The notes: generated by a model from the letters alone, not told the origin. A stretch of DNA of 64,000 bases from Sinomonas mesophila (GCF_001999765.1 NZ_KV908323.1:4585-68584), one strand, 5' to 3'. Shown: positions 8,232-17,691, counted from the stretch's first letter. Translations and numbers: made by a program.

Positions 8232-9122
8232 ATGGAAAACCTCCTGCCGCCCCTGGCCATCCTCCTCGTGGTCGCCGCCGCCGTCCTCGTGATCCGCGCC
8301 GGGGTCCGCCGCAGCCGCGCGTCCCTCGGCGACGCCCTCTCGGACGGCCCCGAGGCCGCCGCGGCGGCCGCGGCCCGCCTCACTGAGGCCCAGCACCGCT
8401 CCATCTACTCGCTCATCGCGAGAGGCCAGACGGTCCAGGCCATCGCCGCCTACCGAGAGGCGACCCACGTGCGCCTTGTCGAGGCGCGCAACGCCGTGCT
8501 CCTCCTGGACCGCTATCCCCAGCCGTACCGCGGCGGGCAGGCCGCGCCCGCGGCCCCGCCGACGTCTGCCGAGCCCGGGAGGCCCGGAAAGCCCGTGTCC
8601 GAGAAGCCCGCCCCCGGCCGGCCGGCCGGCGAGGAGCCCGCCCCCACGGGATCCGCCCCCCAGGAGCCCACGCGCCCCCAGACTGGGGGGACCGAGCCCG
8701 CCCCCATGGAGCCCACCCAGACCGCAGGCCCCGACGCCCGCTCCCACCGCGACGCCGCGGACGCCCCGGTGGCGGGCCGAGCTCCCGAGGTGCCCCGGAC
8801 GCCCGAGCAGCCGCCCGCCGTCGTGCGCCCCGAGAACGGCCCCGAGAACGCCGTACACCCCACGAAGGCGACGGAGCCCCCGGCCAAGGCCACGGCCGAT
8901 TCCGGCGAGGGCCGCCCCCAGCGCTTCCCGTACCGCTACCGCGCGATCGTGAGCAACGGGCGGCAGACGCTCGAGGTCGCCAGCAACATGCTCAACGACC
9001 AGATCTACTCCGAGATCAAGGAGCTCGCGCACATCGGAGACACCGAGGACGCCGCGCAGATGCTGTGCCGGCACTCCGACATCAGCATCGAGGATGCGCG
9101 CGCGTTCGTCGCGCTGCTCTAG
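8232..9122 (+). CDS. membrane-anchored protein with two L7/L12 C-terminal-like domains
   Basis: 296 residues. A single N-terminal membrane helix (PPLAILLVVAAAVLVI, 6-21) is followed by a short domain (about 52-94) with IARGQTVQAIAAYREATHVRLVEARNAV. This resembles the helix-turn-helix of ribosomal L7/L12 C-terminal domains. Next comes a 130-residue Pro/Ala/Glu-rich linker and a related second domain at the C-terminus (about 245-296; IKELAHIGDTEDAAQML...SIEDARAFV). The function is unknown and it is not a ribosomal protein in the usual sense. Its stop overlaps that of the convergent dipeptidase in a shared CTAG. Start choice: ATG at 8232 with weak GAGAAG upstream. Confidence 0.7.
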   Translation: MENLLPPLAILLVVAAAVLVIRAGVRRSRASLGDALSDGPEAAAAAAARLTEAQHRSIYSLIARGQTVQAIAAYREATHVRLVEARNAVLLLDRYPQPYRGGQAAPAAPPTSAEPGRPGKPVSEKPAPGRPAGEEPAPTGSAPQEPTRPQTGGTEPAPMEPTQTAGPDARSHRDAADAPVAGRAPEVPRTPEQPPAVVRPENGPENAVHPTKATEPPAKATADSGEGRPQRFPYRYRAIVSNGRQTLEVASNMLNDQIYSEIKELAHIGDTEDAAQMLCRHSDISIEDARAFVALL

Positions 9123-10261
9123 GAGTCGGCCGCCTCGAGGACGCGCATGGCGTTGGCCCACGAGAGCGCGTCCAGGTCCGCTCGTGACCAGCCGCGGTCG
9201 GCGAGGGACTCGAGGAGGGGCGCGTAGCCGGCCACGCCGTCCATGCCGACGGGGAGGTCCGGGGTGCCGTCGAAGTCGCCGCCGAGCCCGAGGTGGCGCG
9301 GCCCGACAACCTCGCGGGCGTGCTCAAGGTGGCGCACGACGTCGTCGACCGTCGCCGCGGGCGCGGGGTGGGCGGCCTGCCAGGCCGCGAACTCCGAGGC
9401 CGCATGGGGGTCCTCGTCGGGGGCGGTGTCGTGGAAGCCGACCGGCAGGCCCAGCTCGCGGCGCTTCTCGCGCAGGTCCCAGGCATAGGCGCGGCAGGCC
9501 TCGGAGAGGAACTTGGGCACGAATGTCACCATGAGCACGCCGCCGTTGTCGGGCAGCCGCTCGAGGACGCCGTCGGGGACGTTGCGCGGGTGACCGCAGA
9601 CGGCGCGGGCCGAAGAGTGCGAGAAGAGCACGGGCGCTGAGGTCGCGTCGAGGGCATCATGCATCGTTCGCTCGGAGACGTGGGAGAGGTCCACGATCAT
9701 GCCGATCCTGTTCATCTCCGCCACGACCTCGCGGCCGAACGCGGTGAGCCCGAAGTCCTCGCCCGCCTCACGCGCCGCGCCCGTGGCCGAGCAGGCCCAC
9801 GAGATGTCGTCATTGTGGGTGAGCGTCAGGTAGCGCACGCCGAGCTGGCGCATCGCGCGCAGCGTCCCGAGGGAGCCCGCGATGCTGTGGCCGCCCTCCA
9901 TGCCGAGGAGGGACGCGATCCGGCCGCGTGACGCGCTCGCCCGGACGTCGGCGGCCGTCTCGGCGAGCTCGAACACGTCCGGGTGGGTGGACGCGAGACG
10001 GTGGACGCAGTCGATCTGCTCCAGGGTGGCGACCACGGAGTGCTCGGGGCTCAGCGTCGAGGGCACGAAGACGGACCAGAACTGGGCCCCCACGCGCCCG
10101 GCCTTGAGCCGCGGGATGTCGGTGTGGAGGCGGGGCTGCGGCGCATCGAGCGCGGCGGCGGCGATGTCGTAGCCGAAGTCCTGCCGCAGAGCCCAGGGCA
10201 GGTCATTGTGGCCGTCGAAGACCGGTGCCGGCGATGCGAAGTCCTCCGCGGGGTCGTCCAT
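9119..10261 (-). CDS. membrane dipeptidase (peptidase family M19)
   Basis: Zinc dipeptidase of the renal-dipeptidase family, 380 residues. Metal ligands are visible as FDGHNDLPW (HxD), the glutamate of MEGGHS, and histidines in VDLSHVS and FSHSSARA. It would hydrolyse dipeptides, including D-residue-containing ones in some relatives; the substrate here is unknown and no signal peptide is seen. TACGAT (10269-10274) lies 7 bp before the ATG at 10261 and overlaps an alternative ATG at 10270, so the later ATG on a leaderless transcript is preferred. Confidence 0.88.
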   Translation of the reverse strand: MDDPAEDFASPAPVFDGHNDLPWALRQDFGYDIAAAALDAPQPRLHTDIPRLKAGRVGAQFWSVFVPSTLSPEHSVVATLEQIDCVHRLASTHPDVFELAETAADVRASASRGRIASLLGMEGGHSIAGSLGTLRAMRQLGVRYLTLTHNDDISWACSATGAAREAGEDFGLTAFGREVVAEMNRIGMIVDLSHVSERTMHDALDATSAPVLFSHSSARAVCGHPRNVPDGVLERLPDNGGVLMVTFVPKFLSEACRAYAWDLREKRRELGLPVGFHDTAPDEDPHAASEFAAWQAAHPAPAATVDDVVRHLEHAREVVGPRHLGLGGDFDGTPDLPVGMDGVAGYAPLLESLADRGWSRADLDALSWANAMRVLEAADS

Positions 10262-10296
10262 GCCCGCCATCGTACGCGGGAGCGGCGGCCGGACCG

Positions 10297-11025
10297 TCAG
10301 CGGCTCCCGGTCAGATCCGCGAGGATGTCCTCGAAGGACTTGTCCTCGGGGCGGGTGGCGACGGCGGGGCGGGTGGCGAGGGCGGGGCGGCGGGTCCCCT
10401 CGCCCGAACGCTCGCCCGACCCCGCGTGCGCGCCCGCGCCCGACCCCTCGTCCGCGCCCGCGTGCGCCGGGGCGGGGGCGAGCTCGGCCGCGAGCTCCGC
10501 AGCTGCCCGCTCGATCCGGGCCGAGAGGCCGCCATTGGCGCCCTCCGCCCCGTCCCGGCCCCAGTCCATGGGCGCGGCAAACACCGCCGTCGGGACGATC
10601 CGGGTGCGCAGGTAGGCGAAGAGCGGGCGCATCGCGACGTCCACCACCATGCTGTGGCGCTCGGAGCCGCCGGTCGCGCCGAGGAGGACCGGCTTGCCCT
10701 GGAGGGACTTCGGGTCCAGGACGTCGATGAAGGACTTGAAGAGGCCACTGTAGGAGGCGCTGAAGACAGGGCTCACGGCGATGATCGCGTCGGCGCGCTC
10801 GACGGCGTCGATCGCCTCCGCCAGCCGCGGCGCCGCGTACCCGGTGACGACGTTGTTGGCGATGTCCACGGCGAGGTCGCGCAGCTCGTAGACGGTCACG
10901 AGCGGCTCCAGGCCCGCCTCCCGGGCGCGGCGCTCAGCGGCCGCGGCGAGCTGGTCCGCGAGCAGCCGGCTGGAGGACGGCACCCCGAGGCCCGCGGAGA
11001 TGACGACGATGCTGGTGGCTTCCAT
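10297..11025 (-). CDS. NADPH-dependent FMN reductase family protein
   Basis: 242 residues. The flavodoxin-like fold starts with IVVISAGLGVPSSSRLLADQL, the FMN-phosphate loop. The central part has AIIAVSPVFSASYSGLFKSFIDVL and LLGATGGSERHSMVV, typical of the CE1759-type flavin reductases of actinobacteria. It probably reduces free flavin with NAD(P)H for an oxygenase or in redox defence. The C-terminal 60 residues are an Ala/Gly/Arg-rich extension. The ATG at 11025 has GAGGGA 5 bp upstream; earlier in-frame codons lack one. Confidence 0.82.
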   Translation of the reverse strand: MEATSIVVISAGLGVPSSSRLLADQLAAAAERRAREAGLEPLVTVYELRDLAVDIANNVVTGYAAPRLAEAIDAVERADAIIAVSPVFSASYSGLFKSFIDVLDPKSLQGKPVLLGATGGSERHSMVVDVAMRPLFAYLRTRIVPTAVFAAPMDWGRDGAEGANGGLSARIERAAAELAAELAPAPAHAGADEGSGAGAHAGSGERSGEGTRRPALATRPAVATRPEDKSFEDILADLTGSR

Positions 11026-11067
11026 GGTTCCCTCGCTCTGTTCCCGGCCCCTCCCTGGGGAGGGTAT

Positions 11068-11079
11068 ATGCATTTGCAT
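11068..11079. promoter_or_regulatory. inverted repeat upstream of the FMN reductase gene
   Basis: ATGCA-TT-TGCAT is a perfect 5-bp inverted repeat 42 bp before the start codon, in a locally A/T-rich stretch of a G/C-rich gap. It resembles MarR-type redox operators of actinobacteria; the regulator is unknown. Confidence 0.4.
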
Positions 11080-11155
11080 CTATCGCCTCAACGGAAGCGG
11101 CCCGCGTCGTATTCCCACCCGGCCGGCGGGGGCGGAGGCGGGGCGGGAAACGGAA

Positions 11156-11185
11156 GAGGACCCCCTCCTTGCGGAGGGGGTCCTC
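11156..11185 (-). terminator. intrinsic terminator of the rpsF-ssb-rpsR-rplI operon
   Basis: A perfect 13-bp stem (GAGGACCCCCTCC / GGAGGGGGTCCTC) with a TTGC loop lies 32 bp past the rplI stop. On the minus strand it is followed by TTCCGTTTCCC, a weak T-rich tail. Confidence 0.8.
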
Positions 11186-11216
11186 GTGTCCAACGGCCCT
11201 GAGGGGCCCGGCGGGA

Positions 11217-11669
11217 CTACTTCGCGGCGACGACCTCGAGGGTCACGACCGCGGAGACCTCGTCGTGCAGGCGCACGGTGACCTCGTACTTGCCGGTGGT
11301 CTTGATGTGACCCGGCAGGATGACCTTGCGCTTGTCGATGGCGCCGAGGCCGGCGGCCTCGACAGCACCGGCAACGGCCTCGGCGCGGACGGTGCCGAAG
11401 AGGCGACCCTCCTTGCCGGCCTTCACCTCGAGGCGCACGGGCGCCTGGGCGAGGGAAGCGGCCTGGGCCTGGGCGGCCTCGAGCGTCTTGTGCTCGCGCG
11501 CCTCGCGGGCGGAGCGGATCTGCTCGACCTGCTTCTCGCCACCCTTGGTCCAGGTGAGCGCGAAGCCGCGCGGCAGCAGGTAGTTGCGCGCGTAGCCGTT
11601 CTTGACCTCGACAACGTCACCGGCGGTGCCGAGACCGGACACCTCGTGAGTCAGGATGAGCTTTGCCAT
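11217..11669 (-). CDS. rplI: 50S ribosomal protein L9
   Basis: 150 residues, full length. It begins with the conserved [33 protein letters not shown] region that binds 23S rRNA, followed by the long connecting helix and a C-terminal domain ending [17 protein letters not shown]. It is the last gene of the rpsF-ssb-rpsR-rplI operon, 18 bp after rpsR, and is followed by a strong terminator. In many relatives dnaB follows directly; here it does not. Confidence 0.97.
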   Translation of the reverse strand: MAKLILTHEVSGLGTAGDVVEVKNGYARNYLLPRGFALTWTKGGEKQVEQIRSAREAREHKTLEAAQAQAASLAQAPVRLEVKAGKEGRLFGTVRAEAVAGAVEAAGLGAIDKRKVILPGHIKTTGKYEVTVRLHDEVSAVVTLEVVAAK

Positions 11670-11687
11670 GATCTATCGCTTCCCTTC

Positions 11688-11927
11688 TCAGCCGCGGCCA
11701 GCGCCGGAGTAGGGCAGCAGAGCGACCTCGCGGGCGTTCTTGATCGCCTGGGCGATCTTGCGCTGCTCCTGGACGGACACGCCGGTCACCCGACGGGCGC
11801 GGATCTTGCCGCGGTCCGAGATGAACTTGCGCAGCAGGGCGACGTCCTTGTAGTCGATGACAGTGATGTCAGCGGCCTTCAAGGGGTTGGACTTTGGTTT
11901 CGGCTTGCGGATTTCAGCCTTGGCCAT
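11688..11927 (-). CDS. rpsR: 30S ribosomal protein S18
   Basis: 79 residues, matching the family. [17 protein letters not shown] and [22 protein letters not shown] are the S18 core that packs beside S6 on the 30S platform. The frame is open well upstream, but the ATG at 11927 has AGGAG 7 bp before it and begins the conserved protein. No CxxC zinc motif is present, so it is the zinc-independent form. Confidence 0.97.
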   Translation of the reverse strand: MAKAEIRKPKPKSNPLKAADITVIDYKDVALLRKFISDRGKIRARRVTGVSVQEQRKIAQAIKNAREVALLPYSGAGRG

Positions 11928-12003
11928 CGTGGAGCTCCTTAGAGTCGTGGAGCCCGTGGGCGGTGCCACGGGATGGTGTGTTGATGAGTAGAAGTCGATC
12001 GGC

Positions 12004-12615
12004 TCAGAACGGCGGTTCGGAGTCGGAGCCGTTGCCCCAGCCTCCGGAGCTGCTGACGCCCGGGGTCGCCCACGGGTCATCCTGCTGCTGGGCGCCGCCG
12101 CCCTGCTGCCAGCCGCCGGAGCCGCCGCCCTGGTTCTGGGAACCCTGGCCGCCTCCCCAGCTCCCGCCGGCGTTGCCGCCGCCGAACTGGCCGCCGCCAC
12201 CACCGAAGTTGCCCCCGCCGCCGAAGTTCCCGCCACCCTGGCCGCCGGAGCGCTGGGTGCGGTTGACCTTGGCAGAGGCGTAGCGCAGGCTCGGGCCGAT
12301 CTCGTCGACCTCGAGTTCGATGACGGTGCGCTTCTCGCCTTCCTTGGTTTCGTACGAACGGCTCTTCAGCCGGCCCGAGACGATCACGCGCATGCCCTTG
12401 GTCAGGGACTCGGCGACGTTCTCGGCGGCCTCGCGCCAGATCGATGCGCGGAGGAACAGGGTCTCCCCGTCCTTCCACTCGTTGGTCTGGCGGTCGAAGG
12501 TGCGCGGCGTGGAGGCCACGGTGAAGTTGGCGACGGCCGAACCCGACGGCGTGAACCGAAGTTCGGGATCGTTCGTCAGATTGCCGATGACCGTGATGGT
12601 CGTCTCGCCTGCCAT
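12004..12615 (-). CDS. ssb: single-stranded DNA-binding protein
   Basis: 203 residues. The N-terminal OB fold (about 1-115) has [16 protein letters not shown] and [17 protein letters not shown]. It is followed by an extended Gly/Gln/Asn-rich linker with GGGNFGGG repeats and the acidic DSEPPF tip that recruits replication and repair partners. It is the second gene of the rpsF operon; location and tail mark it as the housekeeping replicative SSB. The start ATG is preceded by AGGAGG. Confidence 0.97.
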   Translation of the reverse strand: MAGETTITVIGNLTNDPELRFTPSGSAVANFTVASTPRTFDRQTNEWKDGETLFLRASIWREAAENVAESLTKGMRVIVSGRLKSRSYETKEGEKRTVIELEVDEIGPSLRYASAKVNRTQRSGGQGGGNFGGGGNFGGGGGQFGGGNAGGSWGGGQGSQNQGGGSGGWQQGGGAQQQDDPWATPGVSSSGGWGNGSDSEPPF

Positions 12616-12684
12616 GCTTCCTCCTGGTTCCGTGCCTGCGTACTGAACAGCGTTGTACTGGATTGCGAGGGAATCACGCCAAGA

Positions 12685-12990
12685 CTACTTGGCGGAAACC
12701 TTCTGGTCCTCGGGGCGGATGATCTTCGTGCGGAGGATCGTCTCGTTGAGGTTGAGCTGACGGTCAAGCTCCTGGGCCGTGGCCGGCTCCGAGGTGAAGT
12801 TGACGACGGCGTAGATCGCCTCGTTCTTCTTCTTGATGTCGTAGGCGAGGCGGCGACGGCCCCAGATGTCCACCTTGTCGACGGTTCCACCGTCGGTGGT
12901 GATCACATTGAGGAACTTCTCCAGCGACGGCTGGACAGTGCGCTCGTCGACCTCCGGGTCAATGAGAACCATCAGTTCGTAAGGACGCAT
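12685..12990 (-). CDS. rpsF: 30S ribosomal protein S6
   Basis: 101 residues with the S6 ferredoxin-like core: [16 protein letters not shown] at the N-terminus and [22 protein letters not shown] in the middle. It is the first gene of the operon and pairs with S18. The ATG at 12990 is 11 bp after AAGGAGG; a GTG four codons earlier sits inside the ribosome-binding site and cannot be the start. The 198-bp gap upstream (12991-13188) separates it from a divergent membrane protein and presumably holds both promoters. Confidence 0.97.
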   Translation of the reverse strand: MRPYELMVLIDPEVDERTVQPSLEKFLNVITTDGGTVDKVDIWGRRRLAYDIKKKNEAIYAVVNFTSEPATAQELDRQLNLNETILRTKIIRPEDQKVSAK

Positions 12991-13188
12991 ACGTGAACCC
13001 ACCTCCTTCGGGCTAAGCGGTTGCGGTCTCTCCGCAACAGGAGGTTCAGTGCGTGTGCCCGCGCTCCCCGCCGACCCGAAGGACCGGCTTGGAACACAGA
13101 CTGCACTATCTTACCGGACGCGCGGCACCGTCGGGACGCGCATGTGGACAACGCGCCGCTGCGCGCAGCTGTGGAGGAGGATAGCCCC

Positions 13189-13848
13189 ATGAGCCCGGAG
13201 CAGGCAGCCCCCTCCGCCCGTGCGCGCACGGCCCGCACCCGCCTGACCGTGATGGCGGCCCTCGGCGCGGCCGGGTTCGCCGCCACCGGCCTTGCGGCGT
13301 CGTGGTGGTACGCCCCCGCCGTCGGCTGGGGCGTGGCCGCCCTCGTCTACGACGTCTGGGTGTGGTCCCGCATCGCCCCCATGGATGTCGGTCAGACGCG
13401 CGCCCACGCCCTCGAGGAGGACCCGAGCCGGCGCACTCGCGAGTTCCTCATCCTGTGCGCGAACGCGGCGGCGATCATCGCCGTCATCCTTGTCATGATC
13501 TCGGCGAGCGGCGAGGACAAGGCCGAGCGGGTTGTCCTCGCTCTCGTCGCGCTCCTGGTCGTCTCCGCGTCTTGGCTCCTGGTCCATACGCTCTTTACGC
13601 TGCGCTACACCGAGCTCTACTACACGGAACCCGAAGGGGGCATCGGTTTCAACCAAGAGGCGCCGCCGAGCTACACCGATATCGCCTACATGGCGTTCAG
13701 CCTCGGCATGACGTTCCAGGTCTCAGACACCGCCATCACGGACGCCGCCGTCCGCGCCGAGGCCCTCAAGCACAGCCTCCTCGCCTACGTGTTCTCCACC
13801 CTCGTGCTCGCAAGCACGGTCAACCTCGTGATCGGCGTCGCCGCCTAG
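13189..13848 (+). CDS. DUF1345 family membrane protein
   Basis: 219 residues with about five membrane helices: around 20-45, 47-63, 92-112, 122-142 and near the C-terminus. Between them is the conserved YTEPEGGIGFNQEAPPSYTDIAYMAFSLGMTFQVSDT segment that defines DUF1345. The function is unknown. GGAGGAGG at 13172-13179 sets the ATG at 13189; the frame is open further upstream but that part has no family similarity. Confidence 0.82.
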   Translation: MSPEQAAPSARARTARTRLTVMAALGAAGFAATGLAASWWYAPAVGWGVAALVYDVWVWSRIAPMDVGQTRAHALEEDPSRRTREFLILCANAAAIIAVILVMISASGEDKAERVVLALVALLVVSASWLLVHTLFTLRYTELYYTEPEGGIGFNQEAPPSYTDIAYMAFSLGMTFQVSDTAITDAAVRAEALKHSLLAYVFSTLVLASTVNLVIGVAA

Positions 13849-13876
13849 GCCGGGACCTCGGGGGAAGCGGGCACCA

Positions 13877-13910
13877 AGAAGCGGGGCGCTTCTCGCGGCG
13901 CCCCGCTTCT
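13877..13910. terminator. terminator between convergent genes
   Basis: A 13-bp perfect stem (AGAAGCGGGGCGC / GCGCCCCGCTTCT) with an 8-nt loop sits between the DUF1345 gene and the converging usp operon, so it can serve either strand. Confidence 0.75.
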
Positions 13911-14021
13911 GGCATGCAGCCGGCCCGGCTCCCGCGCCCGGCCGTCGGGCTTCCTGTTGCGAAGGGATGCGGGAGGGGTCGGCGCGCCACCGGTCCTGCC
14001 CGGCGGTCCTGGCAGGCGGCC

Positions 14022-14402
14022 CTAGAGGCCGTCGGTCCTCACCGAGAGCACCGGGCAGGTCGCCTCGAGGAGGATGCGCTGGACGGTGCTGCCGAGGATG
14101 AGCTTGCCCACCATGGAGCGGTGTCGGAGCCCGACGACGATCATGGTGGCACCCCTGTCCTGGGCGATCTGCACGACGGCGTCTCCGGGGTCCGCGAGCA
14201 CCGAGGACTCCACGGTGAGAGCGAGACCGTTCTCGGCGAGCCGGGCCTCCACCTCCTTGAGCTCTTCCGGCTCAAGCTCGTGGTGCCCTCGGCTCACGTT
14301 CACGATGAGCAGGTCGGTCTTGCGCAGCAGGGCTTCGGCGATCCCTGCCTTCAGCGCCTCCCGCCCCTCGGGGGCGGGAGCGTAGGCCACGAGGATAGTC
14401 AT
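14022..14402 (-). CDS. universal stress protein
   Basis: 126-residue UspA-fold protein. It starts TILVAYAPAPEGREAL and ends with GLRHRSMVGKLILGSTVQRILLEATCPVLSV, the G-x2-x-x9-G(S/T) ATP-binding pattern. It is the last gene of the prpF-tctC-tctAB operon, 44 bp after tctAB, with GGAGGAG before the ATG. A USP after a TTT transporter recurs in actinobacteria; it may sense ATP or modulate uptake, which is inference. Confidence 0.85.
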   Translation of the reverse strand: MTILVAYAPAPEGREALKAGIAEALLRKTDLLIVNVSRGHHELEPEELKEVEARLAENGLALTVESSVLADPGDAVVQIAQDRGATMIVVGLRHRSMVGKLILGSTVQRILLEATCPVLSVRTDGL

Positions 14403-14446
14403 GTGGGGGTTCTCCTCCAGTCTGTCGGGATCCGCGGGCTGCGGTC

Positions 14447-16426
14447 TCAGATGATGGTCTGCAGCCAGCCTTGCGGCAGGTCGATGGGCAGCAGGGATGG
14501 GAGGGCCAGGAGCGCGACGTACAGCACGAGCGTGTAGGCGACGGCGACCTTGGTCCGGGCCCTGGCGACGACAAGCAGGAAGGCGGGGATGAAGACGAGC
14601 ACCGCGATGAGGTATCCGAATCCCGCCGTCAGGGCCAGGAAGCCCGTCATCCAGAGGAACGTCTTCAGGGCGAAGCCGGCATCGGGGGTCCACCCGGGGC
14701 TCGTACGTCGCGCCGCTCTCGCCTTCAGTGCCGTCCGGACTTCGATTCCGAGGAGGATGCCCGAGAAGATCAGGCCGGCGGCGCCGACGAGCTGGGGGAC
14801 CAGCCGGGCCTCTGGGGAGAAGCCGGTGGAGGCGATGAGCGCGGCCGCGAAGGCCACCACGAACACCCCTGCGGCAGCGAGGGACCACGTAGAGTTCTTC
14901 AGCTCGCTCTCGTCGTCCTCCGGCCGCTCATCGCGGTGGCCATCGTCCAGATTGGTGCGACGGCGGGCCCTGATCCACTTCACAAGGGCCCAGAGGATGG
15001 GCAGGACGAGGATCGCGAGGAAGACGAGCACGCCGGGGCGGGCCATCCAGCCGAGCCCGTCGTAGAGGCTGTCGGTCAGGAAGTAATAGCGCTCGAGCGG
15101 GATGGCGAGGACGAAGCCGATGAGGAACGGCGCGCGCGGGAAGCCCGTCGTCTTCAGCAGCCACCCGAAGGCGCCCAGGATGATCATGACCCAGAGGTCG
15201 CCCAGCTGGCCGCCCTCCTGGAAGGAGCCCAGGAGCATGATCGCGACGAGCCCGGCGGCGAGGGCGGCGAAGGGGACCTTCGTCAGCCGCGCCAGCGGCT
15301 TGACACTCAGGAAGCAGAAGAGTGCGCCCAGGACGCTCGCGATGGCGAAGGACCACACGATGAGGTACATCAGGTCCAAGTGGTCGGTGATGATGGAGGG
15401 CCCCGGCTGGATGCCGTAGGTCAGCAGCATGCCCAGGAGCATGGCGGAGGGGACGCCGCCGGGGATTCCGAACAGGAGCGTGGGGATCAGGTCCCCGGCT
15501 TCGACGGAGTTGTTGGCGCTCTCGGGACCGACGATGCCGCGGGGATCACCCTTGCCGAACTGCCGCTTGTCCTTGGCCGTCGCGACCGCCTGCCCATAGG
15601 CGAGCCACGTGCCTGCCGTGGCACCCACTCCCGGGAGGACGCCGGCCCAGATGCCGATGAGCGCGCCCCGGATCACCTGGGTCCAGTGCGAGGCCCACTC
15701 CCTGATGCCACGCAGCCATCCGCCGCCGAGCGTGATGTTGGAGTGCTGGCCCTTCCGCTGGCTGGCGCGGGAGGCGATCTCGGCCAGTCCGAAGACGCCG
15801 AGCGCGACGGCGACGAGCGAGAGCCCGTCCCCCAGGAAGAGGCTGCCGAACGTGAAACGTTCTTCCGCGGTCGTGGGCGAGGTCCCGACCATGCCCAGGA
15901 CAAGGCCCAGGAGGCCTGCCGAAACGCCCTTGATGATGTTGCCCCGCGAGAGGACGGCAGCGAGGGCGACGCCGAGGACGGTCAGCATGAACAGCTCGGG
16001 GCTCGCGAAGGAGAGCACGAGGGGGCGTGCGAGCGGAATGGCCAGGGTCAGGCCGACAGCGCCGATGATCCCGCCTGCCATGGAGGAGAGGAAGGCCAGG
16101 GTCATGGCTCTGGCCGCCTGGCCCTTCTTGGCCATGGAATACCCGTCCAGCATCGTCACGCTCGCCGAGGCGGAACCCGGCGCGCCCAGGAGCACGGCGG
16201 AGACCGTGTCGGAGGTATGGACGACGGCGAGGGCGCCGATGAGCAGGGCAAGGGCCTGGGCCGGCTCCATGCCGAAGGTGATGGGCAGGAGGATGGCGAC
16301 GGCGCCGGTGCCGCCGAGCCCAGGGATGAGGCCCATGACGAGACCGGCGACGGTGCCGATCAGGAGCATCAGGAGCAGGGACGGATCAGCGAGTGATGCC
16401 AGCGCTGCCATGGCGGAGTCGAGCAT
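14447..16426 (-). CDS. tripartite tricarboxylate transporter, fused TctA-TctB membrane subunits
   Basis: 659 residues. Residues about 1-505 are the large TctA subunit, with the conserved GLIPGLGGTGAVAILLPITFGM and GVLPGVGATAGTWLAYGQAV signatures and about 11-12 helices. Residues about 530-659 are a TctB-like four-helix small subunit joined by a charged linker (RRRTNLDDGHRDERPEDDESE). Usually these are separate genes. With TctC it forms a secondary, ion-driven uptake system for tri- or dicarboxylates. It starts 7 bp after the tctC stop. Confidence 0.9.
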   Translation of the reverse strand: MLDSAMAALASLADPSLLLMLLIGTVAGLVMGLIPGLGGTGAVAILLPITFGMEPAQALALLIGALAVVHTSDTVSAVLLGAPGSASASVTMLDGYSMAKKGQAARAMTLAFLSSMAGGIIGAVGLTLAIPLARPLVLSFASPELFMLTVLGVALAAVLSRGNIIKGVSAGLLGLVLGMVGTSPTTAEERFTFGSLFLGDGLSLVAVALGVFGLAEIASRASQRKGQHSNITLGGGWLRGIREWASHWTQVIRGALIGIWAGVLPGVGATAGTWLAYGQAVATAKDKRQFGKGDPRGIVGPESANNSVEAGDLIPTLLFGIPGGVPSAMLLGMLLTYGIQPGPSIITDHLDLMYLIVWSFAIASVLGALFCFLSVKPLARLTKVPFAALAAGLVAIMLLGSFQEGGQLGDLWVMIILGAFGWLLKTTGFPRAPFLIGFVLAIPLERYYFLTDSLYDGLGWMARPGVLVFLAILVLPILWALVKWIRARRRTNLDDGHRDERPEDDESELKNSTWSLAAAGVFVVAFAAALIASTGFSPEARLVPQLVGAAGLIFSGILLGIEVRTALKARAARRTSPGWTPDAGFALKTFLWMTGFLALTAGFGYLIAVLVFIPAFLLVVARARTKVAVAYTLVLYVALLALPSLLPIDLPQGWLQTII

Positions 16427-16433
16427 GGGAGTC

Positions 16434-17618
16434 CTATTCCACGTGGATGTTGTACTTGGCTGCGAGCAGCTCGGAGATGTAGGCCCGGACGGAGCTGCTG
16501 ACGCTGTACGCGTCCCGGACGCGGGCTGGCATTCCTGGGTCGGCCACGAGCGGGTAGCCGCCGAGCACCTTCGCCGCCTTCTCCTGGAAGCCCTTGTCGG
16601 CCCCGAGCTGCGCGCACGAGCTGCGCAGCAGGTCCACGGCCCTGGCCGGTGCGCCCTTCGGCACCCAGAGGCTCTTCTGGTAGGTGTACGTGAGGCCCAA
16701 GAGGGTCTTGTAGGCCTCGTACTTCTCCCCGGCCGGCTGTGCGCCGTGGAGCTGTTCGTAGGCCTCGGGGACGGTCGGGACGTCAGGGAAGTTGGGGTCA
16801 CGGACGACCTGGCCCGCGTCGTCGAGCTGTCCGAAGGACATGAGCACCGTGGCCTTGCCCTCCTTGGCGATCCCCGCGACGGCAGGGCCGTACGACGACG
16901 TCGTCTGGTAGTCGATGTCGATCTCGCCCCGCTGCAGGGCCAGGTTCACTGGTCCCCTGCCCTCGAAGCCGAAGGTCGAGGTGACGTCAGCCTCCAGGAG
17001 GTCGAAGGCGACGAGCGTGGTGATGTCCAGACCTGTCGCGCTGATTCCGCCGAATTCCAAGGGCGCCGATCGGCCGACCAGGTCTTCGAGGCCCCGGACT
17101 CCGGCTTCGGTACGGGCGTAGATCACGCCGCCGGTGCCGTTGACGACGATGGGCTGAAGGTCATCGAACGAATACCGCACGGCGGAGCGGCCCAGCACCC
17201 ACGGGACGACCGTCGATGCGGTTCCGACGAGCAGCTCGGTGCCATCCTCGCGTGCGGAGCGGGCAAAGCGGTTGGTGCCCGAGATGCCCTCTCCACCCGG
17301 TTCGTTGACCGGAGCAAAGCCCGGCCGCCCGGGGACACGGCTGACCAGCTCGGTGCCGATGAACCGGGCCCACGTGTCGGTGCCGCCTCCCGAGGCCAGG
17401 GGGATCAGGAACTCAAGGGTCTCGCCGCTGAAGTCCCCGTCCTCGGTGCTCGACGGCGGATTCAGGAGCCGGCCGCCGAAGACCGCCGTGACGGCGCCGA
17501 GCGCCGCGAATGAGGCGACCGCGGTGATCACGGTGCGGCGCGACGGCGCAGGCGGCTCTGCCGGCTCGGGGGCTACGTCTCCGGGGATCTGCCCCGGAGG
17601 TTCCAGGGATGACTTCAT
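16434..17618 (-). CDS. tripartite tricarboxylate transporter substrate-binding protein (TctC/Bug family)
   Basis: 394 residues. A basic N-terminus with SRRT followed by a hydrophobic stretch (ITAVASFAALGAVTAVFGG) is a signal or anchor, possibly Tat-type. The mature part has LEFLIPLASGGGTDTWARFI and EGISGTNRFA, typical of Bug solute-binding proteins that bind carboxylates through ordered water. A GTG at 17624, two codons upstream, is better spaced from AAGGA than the ATG at 17618, so the start is uncertain by two codons. It lies between prpF and tctAB in one operon; a hairpin (17643-17672) precedes it. Confidence 0.88.
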   Translation of the reverse strand: MKSSLEPPGQIPGDVAPEPAEPPAPSRRTVITAVASFAALGAVTAVFGGRLLNPPSSTEDGDFSGETLEFLIPLASGGGTDTWARFIGTELVSRVPGRPGFAPVNEPGGEGISGTNRFARSAREDGTELLVGTASTVVPWVLGRSAVRYSFDDLQPIVVNGTGGVIYARTEAGVRGLEDLVGRSAPLEFGGISATGLDITTLVAFDLLEADVTSTFGFEGRGPVNLALQRGEIDIDYQTTSSYGPAVAGIAKEGKATVLMSFGQLDDAGQVVRDPNFPDVPTVPEAYEQLHGAQPAGEKYEAYKTLLGLTYTYQKSLWVPKGAPARAVDLLRSSCAQLGADKGFQEKAAKVLGGYPLVADPGMPARVRDAYSVSSSVRAYISELLAAKYNIHVE

Positions 17619-17691
17619 CGTCACAGCGGGTCCTTCGGTTGGGTCCGGCCGCTGACTTCGCGGCGAACCGGACACGGTTTAAGTGTGGCGG

